From Sporolactobacillus shoreicorticis (GTDB taxonomy: Bacteria; Bacillota; Bacilli; Bacillales; Sporolactobacillaceae): DNA of 64,000 bases. Location of the stretch: assembly GCF_024125445.1 (NCBI RefSeq), contig NZ_JAMXWM010000012.1, forward strand, positions 55,871-119,870, given 5' to 3'. Each line of letters begins with the position of its first letter. Position 1 is the stretch's first letter. The notes under the pieces were generated by a model, which saw nothing but the letters and a program-made list of their open reading frames with translations, was not told the origin of the DNA and searched no databases. Shown in pieces: positions 8,217 through 18,104 of this stretch. A program made the translations under genes and the position numbers.

Positions 8217-8399
8217 TCAGGCGCAGAACTCATTCCACTCAGCCTTGTGCGCCAACATTTTTTTCACAGCTTTCTTTGCGCCCGAAAGATCATTACTTGC
8301 CCGGCCGGGCTGACAACAGGCGACAGCCGGAGTTTCAGCTGCTGGTGCCACTCCAACAGGCCATACATACGATGCCTTCACTTTAATGTGGACTGCCAT
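8217..8399 (-). CDS. Small cysteine-containing protein of unknown function in the sulfur operon
   Basis: I do not recognise this 60-residue protein. It starts MAVHIKVKASYVWPVG, has an Ala/Pro-rich middle with a vicinal cysteine pair (VACCQPG), then a basic helix-like part (AKKAVKKMLAHK) and ends EWNEFCA with a third cysteine next to the C-terminus. Its ATG is one base after the mtnN stop codon, and GGAG inside the end of mtnN serves as ribosome site, so it should be translationally coupled. Location between mtnN and mccA and the CC...C pattern suggest a link with thiol chemistry or metal binding; that is inference. Confidence 0.6.
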   Translation of the reverse strand: MAVHIKVKASYVWPVGVAPAAETPAVACCQPGRASNDLSGAKKAVKKMLAHKAEWNEFCA

Positions 8400-8400
8400 G

Positions 8401-9099
8401 TCATACCAGCTCCTTAATAATCGAAAGCGTAAATTCAGCCGAGTGCTTCGCGGCAGTTTTTAAAAATTGATCAAATAAGAGATTAGAATCCTTGCCGGCA
8501 ATATCAGAAAGTGATCGAATGATTAAAAACGGTACTTTGAACTGATAGCACACTTGAGCAATTGCTGCTGCCTCCATCTCAACTGCCTTCAATTCCGGAA
8601 AGATCTTTTTCACATTGCGAATGCGCTCTGGATCAGCCATAAATGAATCTCCAGAACCGATCTGGCCTTCAACAATCTGATGTTCCGGTCGAACGGCAGC
8701 AGAAGATGCAAGCGCAGCCCTGACTAATTTATTGCTCGGTTGAAAAGCAGGCGGCATGCCTGGAATCTGTCCTGCCACATAGCCGAAGGCAGTTGCGTCG
8801 GCGTCATGATGAATGACTGATGAAGAGATGACCACATCACCGATATTAAGGCTCGTGTCCGTGCCTCCAGCCGATCCTGTGTTGATGATTGCCGTTGGCT
8901 GGTAGCGATCGATGAGCAGTGTTGTACCGAGTGCTGCGCTCACTTTGCCAATACCGGACTGCAACAGAACTGCCTCAGTTCCGTTAAGTAATCCCTTATA
9001 GAAACGACAACCGGCAATTTCATTCTGTTCGATCCTGCTCATATGTTCTTTAAGCAGTGCTACTTCTTCTTCCATTGCTCCGATGATTCCAATTGTCAA
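8401..9099 (-). CDS. mtnN: 5'-methylthioadenosine/S-adenosylhomocysteine nucleosidase
   Basis: It cleaves adenine from methylthioadenosine and S-adenosylhomocysteine, feeding S-ribosylhomocysteine and methylthioribose recycling. The N-terminus TIGIIGAMEEEVALL, the INTGSAGGTD segment and the active-site region VEMEAAAIAQVCYQF, IRSLSDIAG (catalytic Asp) are diagnostic. I chose TTG 9099 as start: AGGAGG is 8 bases upstream and the 232-residue length matches the family, while the longer frame to 9141 overlaps yrrT. Second gene of the yrrT operon. Confidence 0.94.
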   Translation of the reverse strand: MTIGIIGAMEEEVALLKEHMSRIEQNEIAGCRFYKGLLNGTEAVLLQSGIGKVSAALGTTLLIDRYQPTAIINTGSAGGTDTSLNIGDVVISSSVIHHDADATAFGYVAGQIPGMPPAFQPSNKLVRAALASSAAVRPEHQIVEGQIGSGDSFMADPERIRNVKKIFPELKAVEMEAAAIAQVCYQFKVPFLIIRSLSDIAGKDSNLLFDQFLKTAAKHSAEFTLSIIKELV

Positions 9100-9118
9100 A
9101 ACAGGGTCCTCCTGAAAC

Positions 9119-9760
9119 TCATTCATTTTTTTCGGCGACAATCAGCCACGCAAATCGGTTTAATTGTTTAAAATAGGGCACAAAGTGGTGCCGGCGAAAT
9201 ATAGTGTAAAGTGTTTTGCGCAAAGGGTAATACTCTGTGCGCAAATCCTTTAGCAGATGAGTATATCCATTTATATGTGCCCAGTGGTGCACTTTTTTCT
9301 TCTCAAGCTCGCTGCCAAACAGCGTATCAGCAAATACTATTCTACCATTAATCGGAAGCAGACGGCTATAGTTCTCAATCGCCTGATCCTTCTCGTCATC
9401 GTTCAAGTGATGAAAAGCAAATGAACTCACAATTGTATTGATCTTATGACCCGGAATTGGAAAATCGAGAAAATCACCGTCTGTTATATGAAGCTGCGGT
9501 AGCTTTTCAATCGCTTTTCGCCGCATCTTTTCAGAGGGTTCGATCCCTGTCACATCCAATCCTCGTTTCATTAATTTTTGTGTTAAATTGCCTGTGCCGA
9601 CGCCAAACTCAAGCACTGATCCGCGGGCATTTTCAGCAACCTCATCAAGAATCCGATCATAATCTTTGAAAACTTCCCGATACTCTAAATCTCCCCCGGA
9701 AACAGAACGATCATAGTCATCTGCCCATTCTTCAAATGTATGAATAAACTCGCGTCCCAT
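9119..9760 (-). CDS. yrrT: YrrT, SAM-dependent methyltransferase
   Basis: This class I methyltransferase has an unknown acceptor and heads the methionine-to-cysteine operon. The SAM motif is VLEFGVGTGNLT, followed by the acidic TGIEPSEKM and the post-motifs VSSFAFHHLND. The ATG at 9760 has GGAGG 10 bases upstream and gives 213 residues, the length of the B. subtilis protein; an upstream extension to 9808 is unlikely. In B. subtilis this operon is repressed by CymR, whose gene is also in this window (25971-26393). I could not define a CymR site by eye in the AT-rich DNA at 9770-9835. Confidence 0.9.
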   Translation of the reverse strand: MGREFIHTFEEWADDYDRSVSGGDLEYREVFKDYDRILDEVAENARGSVLEFGVGTGNLTQKLMKRGLDVTGIEPSEKMRRKAIEKLPQLHITDGDFLDFPIPGHKINTIVSSFAFHHLNDDEKDQAIENYSRLLPINGRIVFADTLFGSELEKKKVHHWAHINGYTHLLKDLRTEYYPLRKTLYTIFRRHHFVPYFKQLNRFAWLIVAEKNE

Positions 9761-10000
9761 ACGCTGTAACCTCCCATACTGTATAATAACATTATATTCA
9801 TATAACATTAGTATGGATTATAAAAGTCGATGACATTAAGCTAGCACAGATCACAAAAATCTTCAACAAAAAACATTTTACAACACTACAGTCCGCTGGA
9901 ACATAAGAAAAATGAGCATCGATCGCGCAAACCTTCATGACAAATAGTTCGATCTGCATTTCTATGCCAACTCGCCAAGTTTAAACAATGTACAAAAGGT

Positions 10001-10042
10001 AAAAAAAGCAGCCGCGATTTCAGGAATCGACGGCTGCTTTTT
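10001..10042 (-). terminator. Terminator after yrrS
   Basis: GCAGCCG (10008-10014) pairs with CGGCTGC (10031-10037), with additional CGATT/AATCG pairing inside. The minus-strand transcript ends in a T run; a T run on the plus side could make it bidirectional. Confidence 0.85.
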
Positions 10043-10050
10043 CATTCAAT

Positions 10051-10629
10051 TTACGGCTTTTTTACATTATCTGCTTGCCAACGACCGCCTTTATAAATCA
10101 GATGAACGACATAGATTGCACTTTGGTCACTTTTAGGTGCGACCCGAGCAAGCGAACTGTTCGGCGTTCCTCCATTTCCAAGCCAGCGAATCGTCATGTT
10201 CGCTTCATCAATTCCTGTGGCTTCGGAAATTGCTTGTACCTGCGCATTCCAATCCGCCGAACCCATTTCATACGATGCTTGATGATTTTCATCCTCCGTC
10301 AAGGATTCAGAACTTGAGCTTGATGACTCAGAACTTGAGTTTGATGATTCAGAGTTGCCTGATTCATCGTTCGAAGCCTGACTGGATTCAGAGGATGATG
10401 ACTGATCCTCTTTGCTTTCGTGAGATTGAGCGCTGCTGCTCGATGGCGATGATGACGCCGCTGGCTTTGAATCCGGCGATGTGTGAAAAACTGAAATGAG
10501 AATGATACAGCCTATAGCCAAGATAAGCAGTGAGACGATGCCGATCGTCCAACTCAGCAGCCGATCCGTCTTGCTCTTGCGTTGCTCCATTCGAGACGAC
10601 GAATAACCATTCCCTCTCTGACTTCTCAT
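10051..10629 (-). CDS. yrrS: YrrS-like DUF1510 membrane-anchored protein with a serine-rich linker
   Basis: The 192-residue protein has a short basic N-terminus, one membrane segment (LLSWTIGIVSLLILAIGCII, about residues 24-46), a serine/glutamate-rich linker of about 60 residues, and a C-terminal globular part (SADWNAQVQAISEATGIDE ... MTIRWLGNGGTPNSSLARVA ... VVHLIYKGGRWQADNVKKP) that matches YrrS of B. subtilis. Topology predicts an extracellular C-terminal domain. In B. subtilis it is paired with the penicillin-binding protein gene pbpI (yrrR); no such gene is adjacent here. GGAGG is 7 bases before the ATG. Confidence 0.8.
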   Translation of the reverse strand: MRSQRGNGYSSSRMEQRKSKTDRLLSWTIGIVSLLILAIGCIILISVFHTSPDSKPAASSSPSSSSAQSHESKEDQSSSSESSQASNDESGNSESSNSSSESSSSSSESLTEDENHQASYEMGSADWNAQVQAISEATGIDEANMTIRWLGNGGTPNSSLARVAPKSDQSAIYVVHLIYKGGRWQADNVKKP

Positions 10630-10986
10630 AAGACATCCTCCTTTTGACCGACGACAATAACTTATAAATAGTGATCCTTACTGAACCGATCAGTGTTTGT
10701 CTCATTCATCTCAGATGCAAAATTAAAAAATGTCGCACAATGCGCGTGCCCATGGATTCGTAACTTACGGTGCAAGCAATTTTCCACAAAATCCGTATTA
10801 ATAATTTCGAAGAAAGCATGTCCTTCCTGTCTGTCATGACGAAAGCTGTATCAAATGATCAATGTTAAACGTATGCGCTTGCCTGTAAACTATGCCATTA
10901 GTCAATGGTTTTCCACAATCATTCAAAAAACGCAAAACTGCCGGCGGATACCCCTCCGAACAGATTTGCGTTTTCTCAAAAAAGGA
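10630..10986. other. Non-coding gap between yrrS and greA
   Basis: I see no plausible gene in this 357-base stretch. It contains the greA terminator (10925-10974) and presumably the yrrS promoter on the minus strand. In B. subtilis pbpI occupies this position, and nothing recognisable of it remains. Confidence 0.6.
10925..10977 (-). terminator. Terminator of greA
   Basis: The minus-strand stem pairs CGCAAATCTG with CAGTTTTGCG around a GC-rich loop and is followed by TTTTTT. It lies 10 bases after the greA stop codon. Confidence 0.85.
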
Positions 10987-11457
10987 TCATTCTACTTTTA
11001 AAATTTTGACACGAATGTCACCGCCCGGTGTGCTGACGCTGACTTCTTCACCGACAGACAGACCGATCAGTCCTTTGGCCATCGGAGAATCGTTTGAAAT
11101 TTTGCCTTTAAACGGATCGGACTCAGCACTGCCGACGATCTGATAGGTTTCTTCATCGCCGTCAGGAAGTTCACGGAAGGTTACCGATTTACCGATTTTG
11201 ACAACATCGGTCGTTTCATCGTCTTCAATGATTACAGAATTACGAATCATCAGTTCCAACTGCTGAATACGGGCTTCAACGAACGCCTGCTCATCCTTCG
11301 CTGCGTCATATTCTGAGTTTTCGGAGAGATCGCCGAAACCACGGGCAATCTTAATTCTCTCGACAACTTCTTTTCTTTTCTCTGTTTTCAAGTATTCCAA
11401 TTCATGTTCAAGCTTTTCTTTTCCTTCAGCGGTCATATAGTGAAGTTTCTCTGCCAT
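10987..11457 (-). CDS. greA: Transcript cleavage factor GreA
   Basis: It rescues backtracked RNA polymerase by stimulating cleavage of the nascent RNA through the secondary channel. The 156-residue protein has the N-terminal coiled coil with the acidic tip ([21 protein letters not shown]) and the C-terminal FKBP-like domain ([39 protein letters not shown]). AGGAG lies about 11 bases before ATG 11457. It follows udk by 84 bases, as in B. subtilis. Confidence 0.96.
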   Translation of the reverse strand: MAEKLHYMTAEGKEKLEHELEYLKTEKRKEVVERIKIARGFGDLSENSEYDAAKDEQAFVEARIQQLELMIRNSVIIEDDETTDVVKIGKSVTFRELPDGDEETYQIVGSAESDPFKGKISNDSPMAKGLIGLSVGEEVSVSTPGGDIRVKILKVE

Positions 11458-11541
11458 TGTGTTCCACACTCCTGAATAGATTTATGATCAACTGTTCATT
11501 TTACTCATTCATCTCAATGAGCATAGCGTCAACGCGTTAAG

Positions 11542-12183
11542 TCACAGTGATTTGTTTTTTCCTTCCAGAACGGTACGAATTTTCGTCGTCATCAAATCAA
11601 TCGCTACCGTATTCTTCCCGCCTTCGGGAATGATGATATCCGCATAACGTTTCGTCGGCTCAACAAATTGGAGGTGCATCGGTCGAACGGCGGTCAAATA
11701 TTGATTGATCACCGATTCAACACTTCTGCCACGCTCCTCGGTGTCGCGAAGCAGCCTGCGTATGATACGAAGATCGGAATCCGTATCCACAAAAACCTTA
11801 ATGTCCATCAAATCGCGCAATCGCTCATCCTCTAAGATTAAAATTCCTTCGAGAATAATTACATCTTTTGGTTCGACGGGTACAATTTTAGCAGATCTTG
11901 TATGTACTGTATAGTCATACACTGGTTTTTTTATCGGGTGAAACTGCAGCAGCTCACTGATATGATAAATTAACAAGTCGGTATCGAACCCAAGCGGATG
12001 ATCATAGTTTGTTAGTAGCCGTTTCTCAAAGGGTTTGTCATCCTGAGCTTTATAGTAGGAGTCCTGCTGAATGACCGCAATTGATTTGTCCGGAAAGCTA
12101 CGGTAAATCTCCCGCGTAACCGTCGTTTTCCCCGATCCGGAACCTCCGGCGACCCCGATAACAATAGGCTTGTTCCTTCCCAT
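11542..12183 (-). CDS. udk: Uridine kinase
   Basis: It phosphorylates uridine and cytidine with ATP or GTP in pyrimidine salvage. The 213-residue protein has the Walker [17 protein letters not shown], the substrate-binding [11 protein letters not shown] and NYDHPLGFD segments, the acidic [10 protein letters not shown] and the lid region [13 protein letters not shown]. Its start at 12183 is one base from the trmR stop codon, so the two are coupled. In B. subtilis yrrN and yrrO lie between trmR and udk; both are missing here. Confidence 0.95.
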   Translation of the reverse strand: MGRNKPIVIGVAGGSGSGKTTVTREIYRSFPDKSIAVIQQDSYYKAQDDKPFEKRLLTNYDHPLGFDTDLLIYHISELLQFHPIKKPVYDYTVHTRSAKIVPVEPKDVIILEGILILEDERLRDLMDIKVFVDTDSDLRIIRRLLRDTEERGRSVESVINQYLTAVRPMHLQFVEPTKRYADIIIPEGGKNTVAIDLMTTKIRTVLEGKNKSL

Positions 12184-12184
12184 C

Positions 12185-12853
12185 TCAACGCTCCCCCTCT
12201 GCGCATGATCTTTTCGTACTTACAGCCATACCATCTCCAACCGTAAGAAAAATAGTGTCAAAATCTTCTCGTTCAGAAAGAAAATGATTAAACGCATCAA
12301 CCTTTTTAACAAGCCTGTGCAATTGTTTTTTTTGTACCGCATCAATATCACACACCAGCCCGTGAAAAAAGACATTGTCTGTAACAATAATTCCCTGATC
12401 GGCCAGCAGCCCAGAGCATTTCTCAAACAGATGTTCATACTGAACCTTCGCAGCATCAATTAAGATGAGATCGTATGGAGCAGCTGATGCGACCTCCGAC
12501 AAATCATCGGTTGCATCACCGGCAACGATTTGAATGCGTTCTTGAAGATTGAGCGCTTCAATATTTTGCGTGGCTTCCTCAATCATCGCCTCATCTCGTT
12601 CAACGCTTACGATTGTCGTGTCATTTCCTGCCGCCAGCGCCATTCGAATCGATGAGTAGCCGATCGCCGTGCCAAGTTCAAGAATTTTTCGCGCACTCCT
12701 CCAGCGAATCAATTGCTGCAGAAATGCCATCGCTGAAGGCTGCATGATCGGAATGTAAATTTCCGCAGCTTTCTCCTCCATTTGGCGAAGCAGATCATTT
12801 TCCGAATGGGTAAAAGTAGCTGCGTAGTCCGACAGCACTTTAAAATCAATCAA
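12185..12853 (-). CDS. trmR: tRNA 5-hydroxyuridine methyltransferase TrmR (YrrM)
   Basis: This SAM-dependent O-methyltransferase forms 5-methoxyuridine at tRNA position 34. The 222-residue sequence shows the SAM motif [17 protein letters not shown], the acidic [13 protein letters not shown], and metal-binding region [22 protein letters not shown] typical of the COMT-like family. The start is TTG 12853 with AGGAAG 6 bases upstream. The neighbours mltG and udk are as in B. subtilis. The tRNA role is assigned from the B. subtilis orthologue. Confidence 0.88.
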   Translation of the reverse strand: MIDFKVLSDYAATFTHSENDLLRQMEEKAAEIYIPIMQPSAMAFLQQLIRWRSARKILELGTAIGYSSIRMALAAGNDTTIVSVERDEAMIEEATQNIEALNLQERIQIVAGDATDDLSEVASAAPYDLILIDAAKVQYEHLFEKCSGLLADQGIIVTDNVFFHGLVCDIDAVQKKQLHRLVKKVDAFNHFLSEREDFDTIFLTVGDGMAVSTKRSCAEGER

Positions 12854-12887
12854 CCTGATCTTCCTTTCTGTAACTCATGAAAATGAT

Positions 12888-13976
12888 TTACGATTTTTCA
12901 GACCACTCACGCTGATATTTAGCCACAATTGCTTGATGTTCTTGATAGGTTTTTGAATAATAAATTTTTCCGTTTGGTCTTGCATAGAAAAACAAGTTTT
13001 TCGAAGCTGTGGGATTTAAAACCGCTTCAATGGCATCCCTTGCAGGAGCGCCAATCGGTCCTACCGGCAAGCCTGTGCGCGTATACGTGTTGTACGGCGT
13101 ATCTTTGCGAATATCTTTCAACGTGTAATCACGATTCCGTTTCTGTCTGTTGTAAATAACCGTAGTATCCGATTCAAGGCGTTTCTTTTGTTCCAGCCTG
13201 TTGTAGAATACGCCCGCAATCAACCGGCGATCCTTGTCTTTCGGCGCTTCCTGTTCAACAAGAGAGGCCATCGCTAGAATCTTATGAAATGAGCCAAGTT
13301 TGTTCACTTTAATCTGGGACCCATACGATTTATATGTTCGCTCTGTTTGATCAAGCATTTGATCAATCATTCGGTCAAGTGTCAAAGGGGTCTTACTGGT
13401 CACTTTGAATCGGTAGTTTCCCGGCGCCAGATAACCCTCCAACGGGTATTTAATTCCCTTCGCGAACACTTCATCCGTAAGGAACGTGTATTTGCCGGCA
13501 TAGTGTGCCTTGACATACGTATGGTCGCTCAACTTTTTCAGAATATCTTTCTTATCCAGATTGGCAACGGTTGCCATCTGCTGGGCAATCTCGCTGACCC
13601 ACATTCCCTGACGCACGTCTACGAGCAAGATCCGCTCGTGACGTTTGCCATTTTCCAGATCGTTCATCAATTGACCGGCCGACATCGTTTGATTAAACAC
13701 ATAAGTACCTGATCGATAGTTATTCAGATGATTCCATCGTGCGTAAAACTCAAATGCCCATGCCTTGCGAACCAAACCCTTGTCTTCTAAAATACGTCCA
13801 ATATCTTTGACAGAGGCGCCGGACGGTATGTTTACCGAAATCGACTGGTTGTTCTTCTGGTTAACCGGTGTCAAAAGACTTGCATAATAACGATTGAATC
13901 CCCATGCAGCCCCTGCAATCATCGCAATCAGAATAATTGTGATTGCGCTCAGCAGCCGCCAGTGTTTTTTTATCAT
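12888..13976 (-). CDS. mltG: Endolytic murein transglycosylase MltG (YceG-like)
   Basis: It cleaves nascent glycan strands at the outer face of the membrane and so limits strand length. The 362-residue protein has one N-terminal membrane segment (LLSAITIILIAMIAGAAWGF), a LysM-like part (VNIPSGASVKDIGRILEDKGLV), and the catalytic domain with the glutamate in MASLVEQEAPKDKDRRLIAGVFYNRL, then LESDTTVIYN, NTYTRTGLPVGPIGAP. Length is normal. It lies between yrzB and trmR, in the place of B. subtilis yrrL. Confidence 0.93.
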   Translation of the reverse strand: MIKKHWRLLSAITIILIAMIAGAAWGFNRYYASLLTPVNQKNNQSISVNIPSGASVKDIGRILEDKGLVRKAWAFEFYARWNHLNNYRSGTYVFNQTMSAGQLMNDLENGKRHERILLVDVRQGMWVSEIAQQMATVANLDKKDILKKLSDHTYVKAHYAGKYTFLTDEVFAKGIKYPLEGYLAPGNYRFKVTSKTPLTLDRMIDQMLDQTERTYKSYGSQIKVNKLGSFHKILAMASLVEQEAPKDKDRRLIAGVFYNRLEQKKRLESDTTVIYNRQKRNRDYTLKDIRKDTPYNTYTRTGLPVGPIGAPARDAIEAVLNPTASKNLFFYARPNGKIYYSKTYQEHQAIVAKYQREWSEKS

Positions 13977-14086
13977 AGAAATGAGCCGCTCCCTTCAAGA
14001 GTACTCACCAATTATACACTAAAAAATACCTTTTCTTGCACGAAACGACATGATTCGTTGTGATTTTTCGTTGCCTAGGATGCATT

Positions 14087-14112
14087 GAAAAAGCCCCTGT
14101 TCGGGGGCTCAA
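14087..14112 (-). terminator. Terminator after yrzB
   Basis: AGCCCC and GGGGCT form a short GC-rich hairpin followed on the minus strand by TTTTTC. It abuts the yrzB stop codon. Confidence 0.8.
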
Positions 14113-14433
14113 TTATTCTTCGCTTTCATCACTGAACGTATTGATCATTTCTTCAACGATGTCCCATTCCTCGTCAGTATCGATCGGGAACAACTTGAAA
14201 TCGTCATCCTCACCTTCATAACGAAAAGCAAATACTTCCTGCTCTTCATCCTCTTGATCCTGCTCTGCCGGTACTACAACAACATAGGATTTGTCTGTTT
14301 CCGGAACATCAAAATAGAACAGGACGTCAAATAGATTTTCATCACCGTTTTCTTCAGGAATGACAATGCGTTCCTGTTCTTCGGAATCCGGAAGAAAAAT
14401 CGGATAATGATTGTGTTCGTGTTCACTCATCAT
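14113..14433 (-). CDS. yrzB: DUF1292 family protein (YrzB, UPF0473)
   Basis: This 106-residue very acidic protein has the DUF1292 pattern: [37 protein letters not shown] and a C-terminal [13 protein letters not shown]. The function is not known. The start is ATG 14433 with GGAGC 7 bases upstream inside the end of ruvX; the genes overlap by 11 bases, so translation is probably coupled. The ireB-ruvX-yrzB trio is conserved across Bacillota. Confidence 0.9.
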   Translation of the reverse strand: MMSEHEHNHYPIFLPDSEEQERIVIPEENGDENLFDVLFYFDVPETDKSYVVVVPAEQDQEDEEQEVFAFRYEGEDDDFKLFPIDTDEEWDIVEEMINTFSDESEE

Positions 14434-14860
14434 TTTTTTGCTCCAATCGTTTTTTATCAAGGTAGCTTTGCAGAATAAGTACCGCTGCTTCCTTATCAAT
14501 CACTTGTTTTCGTTTCTTGCGACTGAGGTCTGCAGCAATCAGGATACGCTCTGCCGCCATGGTCGTTAACCGTTCATCCCATAACTCCACCGGTATCTTA
14601 AATTTGCGCCGAACACTTTTTGCGAATCCTCGCGAAGCCGCGGCGCGCTGCGTTTCCGTCCCGATCAGATCCTTGGGAAGACCGACTACAATCATTTCGA
14701 CTTCATATTCTTTGATTAATTCACCGATGCGATCGAACAGCATATTTTTCTTATGTTCGACATATCGCACGGTTTCAATACCTTGAGCGGTCCAGCCGAG
14801 CGGATCGCTGATTGCGACGCCCACCGTTACCGAACCGAAATCCAGACCCATAATTCTCAT
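14423..14860 (-). CDS. ruvX: Putative pre-16S rRNA nuclease / Holliday junction resolvase-like YqgF (RuvX)
   Basis: This RNase H-fold protein is implicated in 16S rRNA 5' end maturation. The 145-residue sequence starts [18 protein letters not shown] with the first catalytic Asp, followed by [14 protein letters not shown] and [16 protein letters not shown] with further acidic residues, and the final Asp in [13 protein letters not shown]. It overlaps ireB by 4 bases and yrzB by 11 bases. Whether resolvase activity is physiological is unsettled for the family. Confidence 0.92.
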   Translation of the reverse strand: MRIMGLDFGSVTVGVAISDPLGWTAQGIETVRYVEHKKNMLFDRIGELIKEYEVEMIVVGLPKDLIGTETQRAAASRGFAKSVRRKFKIPVELWDERLTTMAAERILIAADLSRKKRKQVIDKEAAVLILQSYLDKKRLEQKNDE

Positions 14861-15123
14861 TCTTTATCCCATTTTTCTTTAAGATATGCAGTAACCAGCT
14901 CTTCAATAATTTCATCACGTTCGAGCCTGCGAATAAGTTTTCGCGCATCCTTGTGTCTCGGGATATAAGCGGGATCTCCCGATAATAGATAACCGACAAT
15001 CTGATTAATCGGATTGTATCCCTTTTCATCAAGCGCATCATAGACTTGAAACAAGACTTCACGCGGATTATGGTCTCCTTGATCGCCAAAACTGAATTTC
15101 ATCGTCTTATCCATGATACTCAT
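14857..15123 (-). CDS. ireB: IreB family regulatory phosphoprotein (YrzL)
   Basis: The 88-residue protein has the highly conserved core [20 protein letters not shown] and [20 protein letters not shown] of the UPF0297/IreB family. In Enterococcus IreB is a substrate of the Ser/Thr kinase IreK and affects cephalosporin tolerance; DKTMKF near the start corresponds to the phosphorylated Thr region. The start is ATG 15123, although the ATG three codons downstream sits better relative to GGGGG. Followed by ruvX with a 4-base overlap. Confidence 0.92.
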   Translation of the reverse strand: MSIMDKTMKFSFGDQGDHNPREVLFQVYDALDEKGYNPINQIVGYLLSGDPAYIPRHKDARKLIRRLERDEIIEELVTAYLKEKWDKE

Positions 15124-15161
15124 CCCCCAACAGGAATTATCTCGTGCTCGTTACTGGTAAC

Positions 15162-17804
15162 TCAGCGGACAGCTGCTTTCTCAATCAGATCGGTAACAGC
15201 GTTCAATGCGTCATTGACTTTTTCCGGGTGTTTGCCGCCGGCCTGAGCCATATCCGGGCGTCCGCCTCCGCCTCCGCCGCAGATCGCCGCCACTTCCTTG
15301 ACAATTTTTCCGGCATGGAAGCCTTTCTGAATCAGGTCTTTAGTCACACCGGCAACAAAATACACCTTGCCACCGGTAACGGATGCGAGTACAACAACAA
15401 CTGATCTAAGCTTGTTTTTCAATTCATCAGCCATTGAACGAAGCTGGTTCATATCCATCGTATCAGCTTTAGCGGCAATATAAGCGACGTCACCGCTTTT
15501 TTTCACAGACCGTTCCAGTTCTCCGGACTTCGCGCTCCCCAGCTTGTTCATCAGCGTGGTGTTTTCTTTTTCCAGAGTCTTAATCTGCTGCTGCAGGGTT
15601 TCGATGCGTTCACTGAGCTGTTCCGGTGCAGTCTTCAGCAAAGTAGCAATCGTCTTCATCTGAAGCTTTACCTGATTCAATTTTTCAAATGCCTTTTCTC
15701 CGGTTAATGCTTCAATACGGCGTGTTCCGGCACCGATTCCGCCCTCGCTGACAAGCGTGAACAGCCCGAGTTCGGCTGTATTGCCCACATGGCAACCGCC
15801 GCATAGCTCGACGCTGTAGTCTCCGGCACTGACGACACGCACGATTTTTCCGTATTTTTCTCCGAAAAGAGCGATCGCACCTAACTTCTTCGCCTCTTCA
15901 ATCGGCATCTCTTTCGTTGTAACCGGAAGCTGCTGCCAGATCTTCTCATTAACAATCCTTTCAACCTGCTGCATTTCTTTCTCGGTCACTTGGCCGAAAT
16001 GTGAGAAGTCAAAACGAAGCCGATCAGCAGATACATAGGATCCTGCTTGGTTAACATGCGCGCCGAGTACATCCTTTAGCGCTTGATCTAAAAGGTGGGT
16101 TGCCGTGTGGTTCTTTTGAATGGCAAGACGCGCCTTCTCATCGATCGCGGCGTTCAATTCATCGCCAACCGCAATTCTGCCGCTTTTAACAGTACATGTA
16201 TGCAGGTTCTGACCGTTCGGCGCTTTCTGCACATCAGTGACCTCAAGCACAGCTGTTCCGTTTCTCAGTGTCCCTCGGTCGGCGACTTGACCGCCCATTT
16301 CCGCATAAAAAGGTGTGTGGTCCAAGATCAATTGAATGTTGTCTCCCTCAGCGACACTGTCAACAGCTTCATTATTTTTGACAAGCGCAATGACCTTGAC
16401 ACCGTCGACAGCAAACTGGTCGTAGCCGATAAATTCACTCGGATCGGTGATATTACGGAGCGTATCGCTCTGAACCTGCATCGACTTTTGATCTTTTCGC
16501 GCTGATCGTGCGCGGTCTCTCTGAGCGTTAAGCTCATCTTCAAAGCCGGCTTGATCAATTGCTAAACCCTCCTGATTCGCATATTCCTCCGTCAGTTCGA
16601 CAGGAAAACCAAATGTGTCGTAAAGCTTGAACACATTCTCGCCCGAAAGTTCGTTCTTGCCCTGCGCCTTCGCTTCCGCAATCTGCTCTTTCAGAATGGA
16701 CACACCTTCATGTATGGTCTCCTGAAAGCGTTCTTCCTCGCCGCGAATGACTTTTTGAACAAACGGCGCCCTCTCTAAAACTTCTTTGTAGTAGTCCTTC
16801 ATTATATCGGCAACAACCGGCACTAATTCAAATAGGAACGGTTTGTCGAGCCCCAGATCCATCGCATAGCGCACTGCACGGCGAATAAGGCGGCGCAATA
16901 CGTAGCCGCGTCCTTCATTGGAAGGCAGCGCTCCGTCGGCAATCGCAAAAGTGACTGTTCGTGCATGATCGGCAATTACTTTAAACGCCGTATTCTTCTT
17001 GCCGGCTTGATATTTAGCGCCGGAAAGCTCTTCGATTTTATGAATGATCGGAAGGAACAAATCGGTATCGAAGTTCGTCTCGGCATTCTGAATCACACTG
17101 ACCATTCGTTCCAGTCCCATTCCGGTATCGATGTTTTTCTTTGGAAGCGGTGTATGGCTGCCGTCCGGGTTGTGATTAAATTGCGAGAACACGAGATTCC
17201 AGACCTCCAAATAGCGTTCATTTTCTCCGCCCGGAAAAAGCTCTGGATCGTTCGGATCATCGCCGAATGCTTCGCCGCGATCGTAGAATATTTCCGTGTT
17301 CGGACCGCTCGGGCCTTCACCGATGTCCCAGAAATTGTGCTCCAGCTTGATGATCCGATTTTCCGGAAGCCCGACCTTTTCATGCCAAAGCTTATAGGCC
17401 TCTTCATCCTCAGGATAAATGGTCACGGAAAGCCTGTCCGGATCAAAAGCGATCCATTCCGGGCTCGTCAGAAATTCCCATGCCCAAGCAATCGCTTCTT
17501 CTTTAAAGTAATCACCTACTGAAAAATTGCCCAGCATTTCAAAAAATGTATGGTGACGCGCGGTATAGCCGACATTTTCAATGTCGTTTGTCCGGATCGC
17601 TTTCTGCGCGTTGCAGATACGCGGATTTTTCGGCACGACACGTCCGTCAAAATATTTTTTCAGCGTTGCAACACCGCTGTTGATCCAAAGCAGTGACGGA
17701 TCATCAACCGGAATCAATGATGCACTCGGCTCAACCGAGTGTCCTTTTCCTTTAAAAAAGTCCAAAAACATTTGCCTGACTTCCGATGAACTAAGCTGTT
17801 TCAT
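15162..17804 (-). CDS. alaS: Alanyl-tRNA synthetase
   Basis: It charges tRNA-Ala and edits Ser/Gly mischarging. The 880-residue protein carries the class II core ([46 protein letters not shown]), the editing domain with zinc/active-site motif [12 protein letters not shown] and [11 protein letters not shown], and the C-terminal glycine-rich C-Ala segment [20 protein letters not shown] used ATG 17804 because GGAGG lies 9 bases upstream; a GTG further out (17819) overlaps that site. It is preceded by a ~290-nt leader with its own promoter and terminator. Confidence 0.97.
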   Translation of the reverse strand: MKQLSSSEVRQMFLDFFKGKGHSVEPSASLIPVDDPSLLWINSGVATLKKYFDGRVVPKNPRICNAQKAIRTNDIENVGYTARHHTFFEMLGNFSVGDYFKEEAIAWAWEFLTSPEWIAFDPDRLSVTIYPEDEEAYKLWHEKVGLPENRIIKLEHNFWDIGEGPSGPNTEIFYDRGEAFGDDPNDPELFPGGENERYLEVWNLVFSQFNHNPDGSHTPLPKKNIDTGMGLERMVSVIQNAETNFDTDLFLPIIHKIEELSGAKYQAGKKNTAFKVIADHARTVTFAIADGALPSNEGRGYVLRRLIRRAVRYAMDLGLDKPFLFELVPVVADIMKDYYKEVLERAPFVQKVIRGEEERFQETIHEGVSILKEQIAEAKAQGKNELSGENVFKLYDTFGFPVELTEEYANQEGLAIDQAGFEDELNAQRDRARSARKDQKSMQVQSDTLRNITDPSEFIGYDQFAVDGVKVIALVKNNEAVDSVAEGDNIQLILDHTPFYAEMGGQVADRGTLRNGTAVLEVTDVQKAPNGQNLHTCTVKSGRIAVGDELNAAIDEKARLAIQKNHTATHLLDQALKDVLGAHVNQAGSYVSADRLRFDFSHFGQVTEKEMQQVERIVNEKIWQQLPVTTKEMPIEEAKKLGAIALFGEKYGKIVRVVSAGDYSVELCGGCHVGNTAELGLFTLVSEGGIGAGTRRIEALTGEKAFEKLNQVKLQMKTIATLLKTAPEQLSERIETLQQQIKTLEKENTTLMNKLGSAKSGELERSVKKSGDVAYIAAKADTMDMNQLRSMADELKNKLRSVVVVLASVTGGKVYFVAGVTKDLIQKGFHAGKIVKEVAAICGGGGGGRPDMAQAGGKHPEKVNDALNAVTDLIEKAAVR

Positions 17805-18098
17805 CACAAGAACCTCCACTCATTTTACTGCAACTATCATTATGTAAACCACGAGGCGCTCAATGAAAAAAGCTCTCATCCCATCACCAGGAAGGACGAA
17901 AGCTTTCAAGCTTACCTGCGCCGCAAATGAAAAGAAAATGCGCGGCATATGTATCACAGCACTCGGCACAACGATCCGTCGGAGACTTTCCCCTCAGGCA
18001 AATTGCCACAGCCGCGGTAAAGCCGTTCCCACAAGATTCGACCCGTCAATTGGCTGCTCGCGCTGTCGCTATTCTTTTCGTCTCGGTTTCACTATTCT
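17805..18098 (-). ncRNA. alaS 5' leader with transcription attenuator
   Basis: A sigma-A promoter at 18105-18134 (TTGACA, 18-bp spacer, TATAAT) starts a leader of about 290 nt that ends in a strong intrinsic terminator (17866-17906) before alaS. The competing hairpin AGGTAAGCTTGA / AAGCTTTCGTCCT could act as antiterminator. Size, position and terminator text (TTTCGTCC / GGGATGAGAG) look like a T-box leader, but I cannot find the canonical T-box AGGGTGGNACCGCG. The nearest string is CGGCTTTACCGCGG around 18013-18026, which lacks TGGN. The class therefore remains unassigned. Confidence 0.65.
17866..17906 (-). terminator. Attenuator terminator in the alaS leader
   Basis: A 13-bp stem with two G-T wobbles forms between AAAGCTTTCGTCC (minus strand, 17906-17894) and GGGATGAGAGCTTT (17882-17869), followed by a T run ending at 17866. 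It lies about 60 bases upstream of the alaS start codon, inside the transcribed leader. Confidence 0.88.
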
Positions 18099-18104
18099 GC
18101 CGTA

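Noticed and set aside
18001..18060. T-box or cobalamin riboswitch core in the alaS leader
   Set aside because: ACCGCGG and GGGAACGG occur, but the required TGGN bulge of a T-box and the B12-box and GCCACTG motifs of a cobalamin element are absent.
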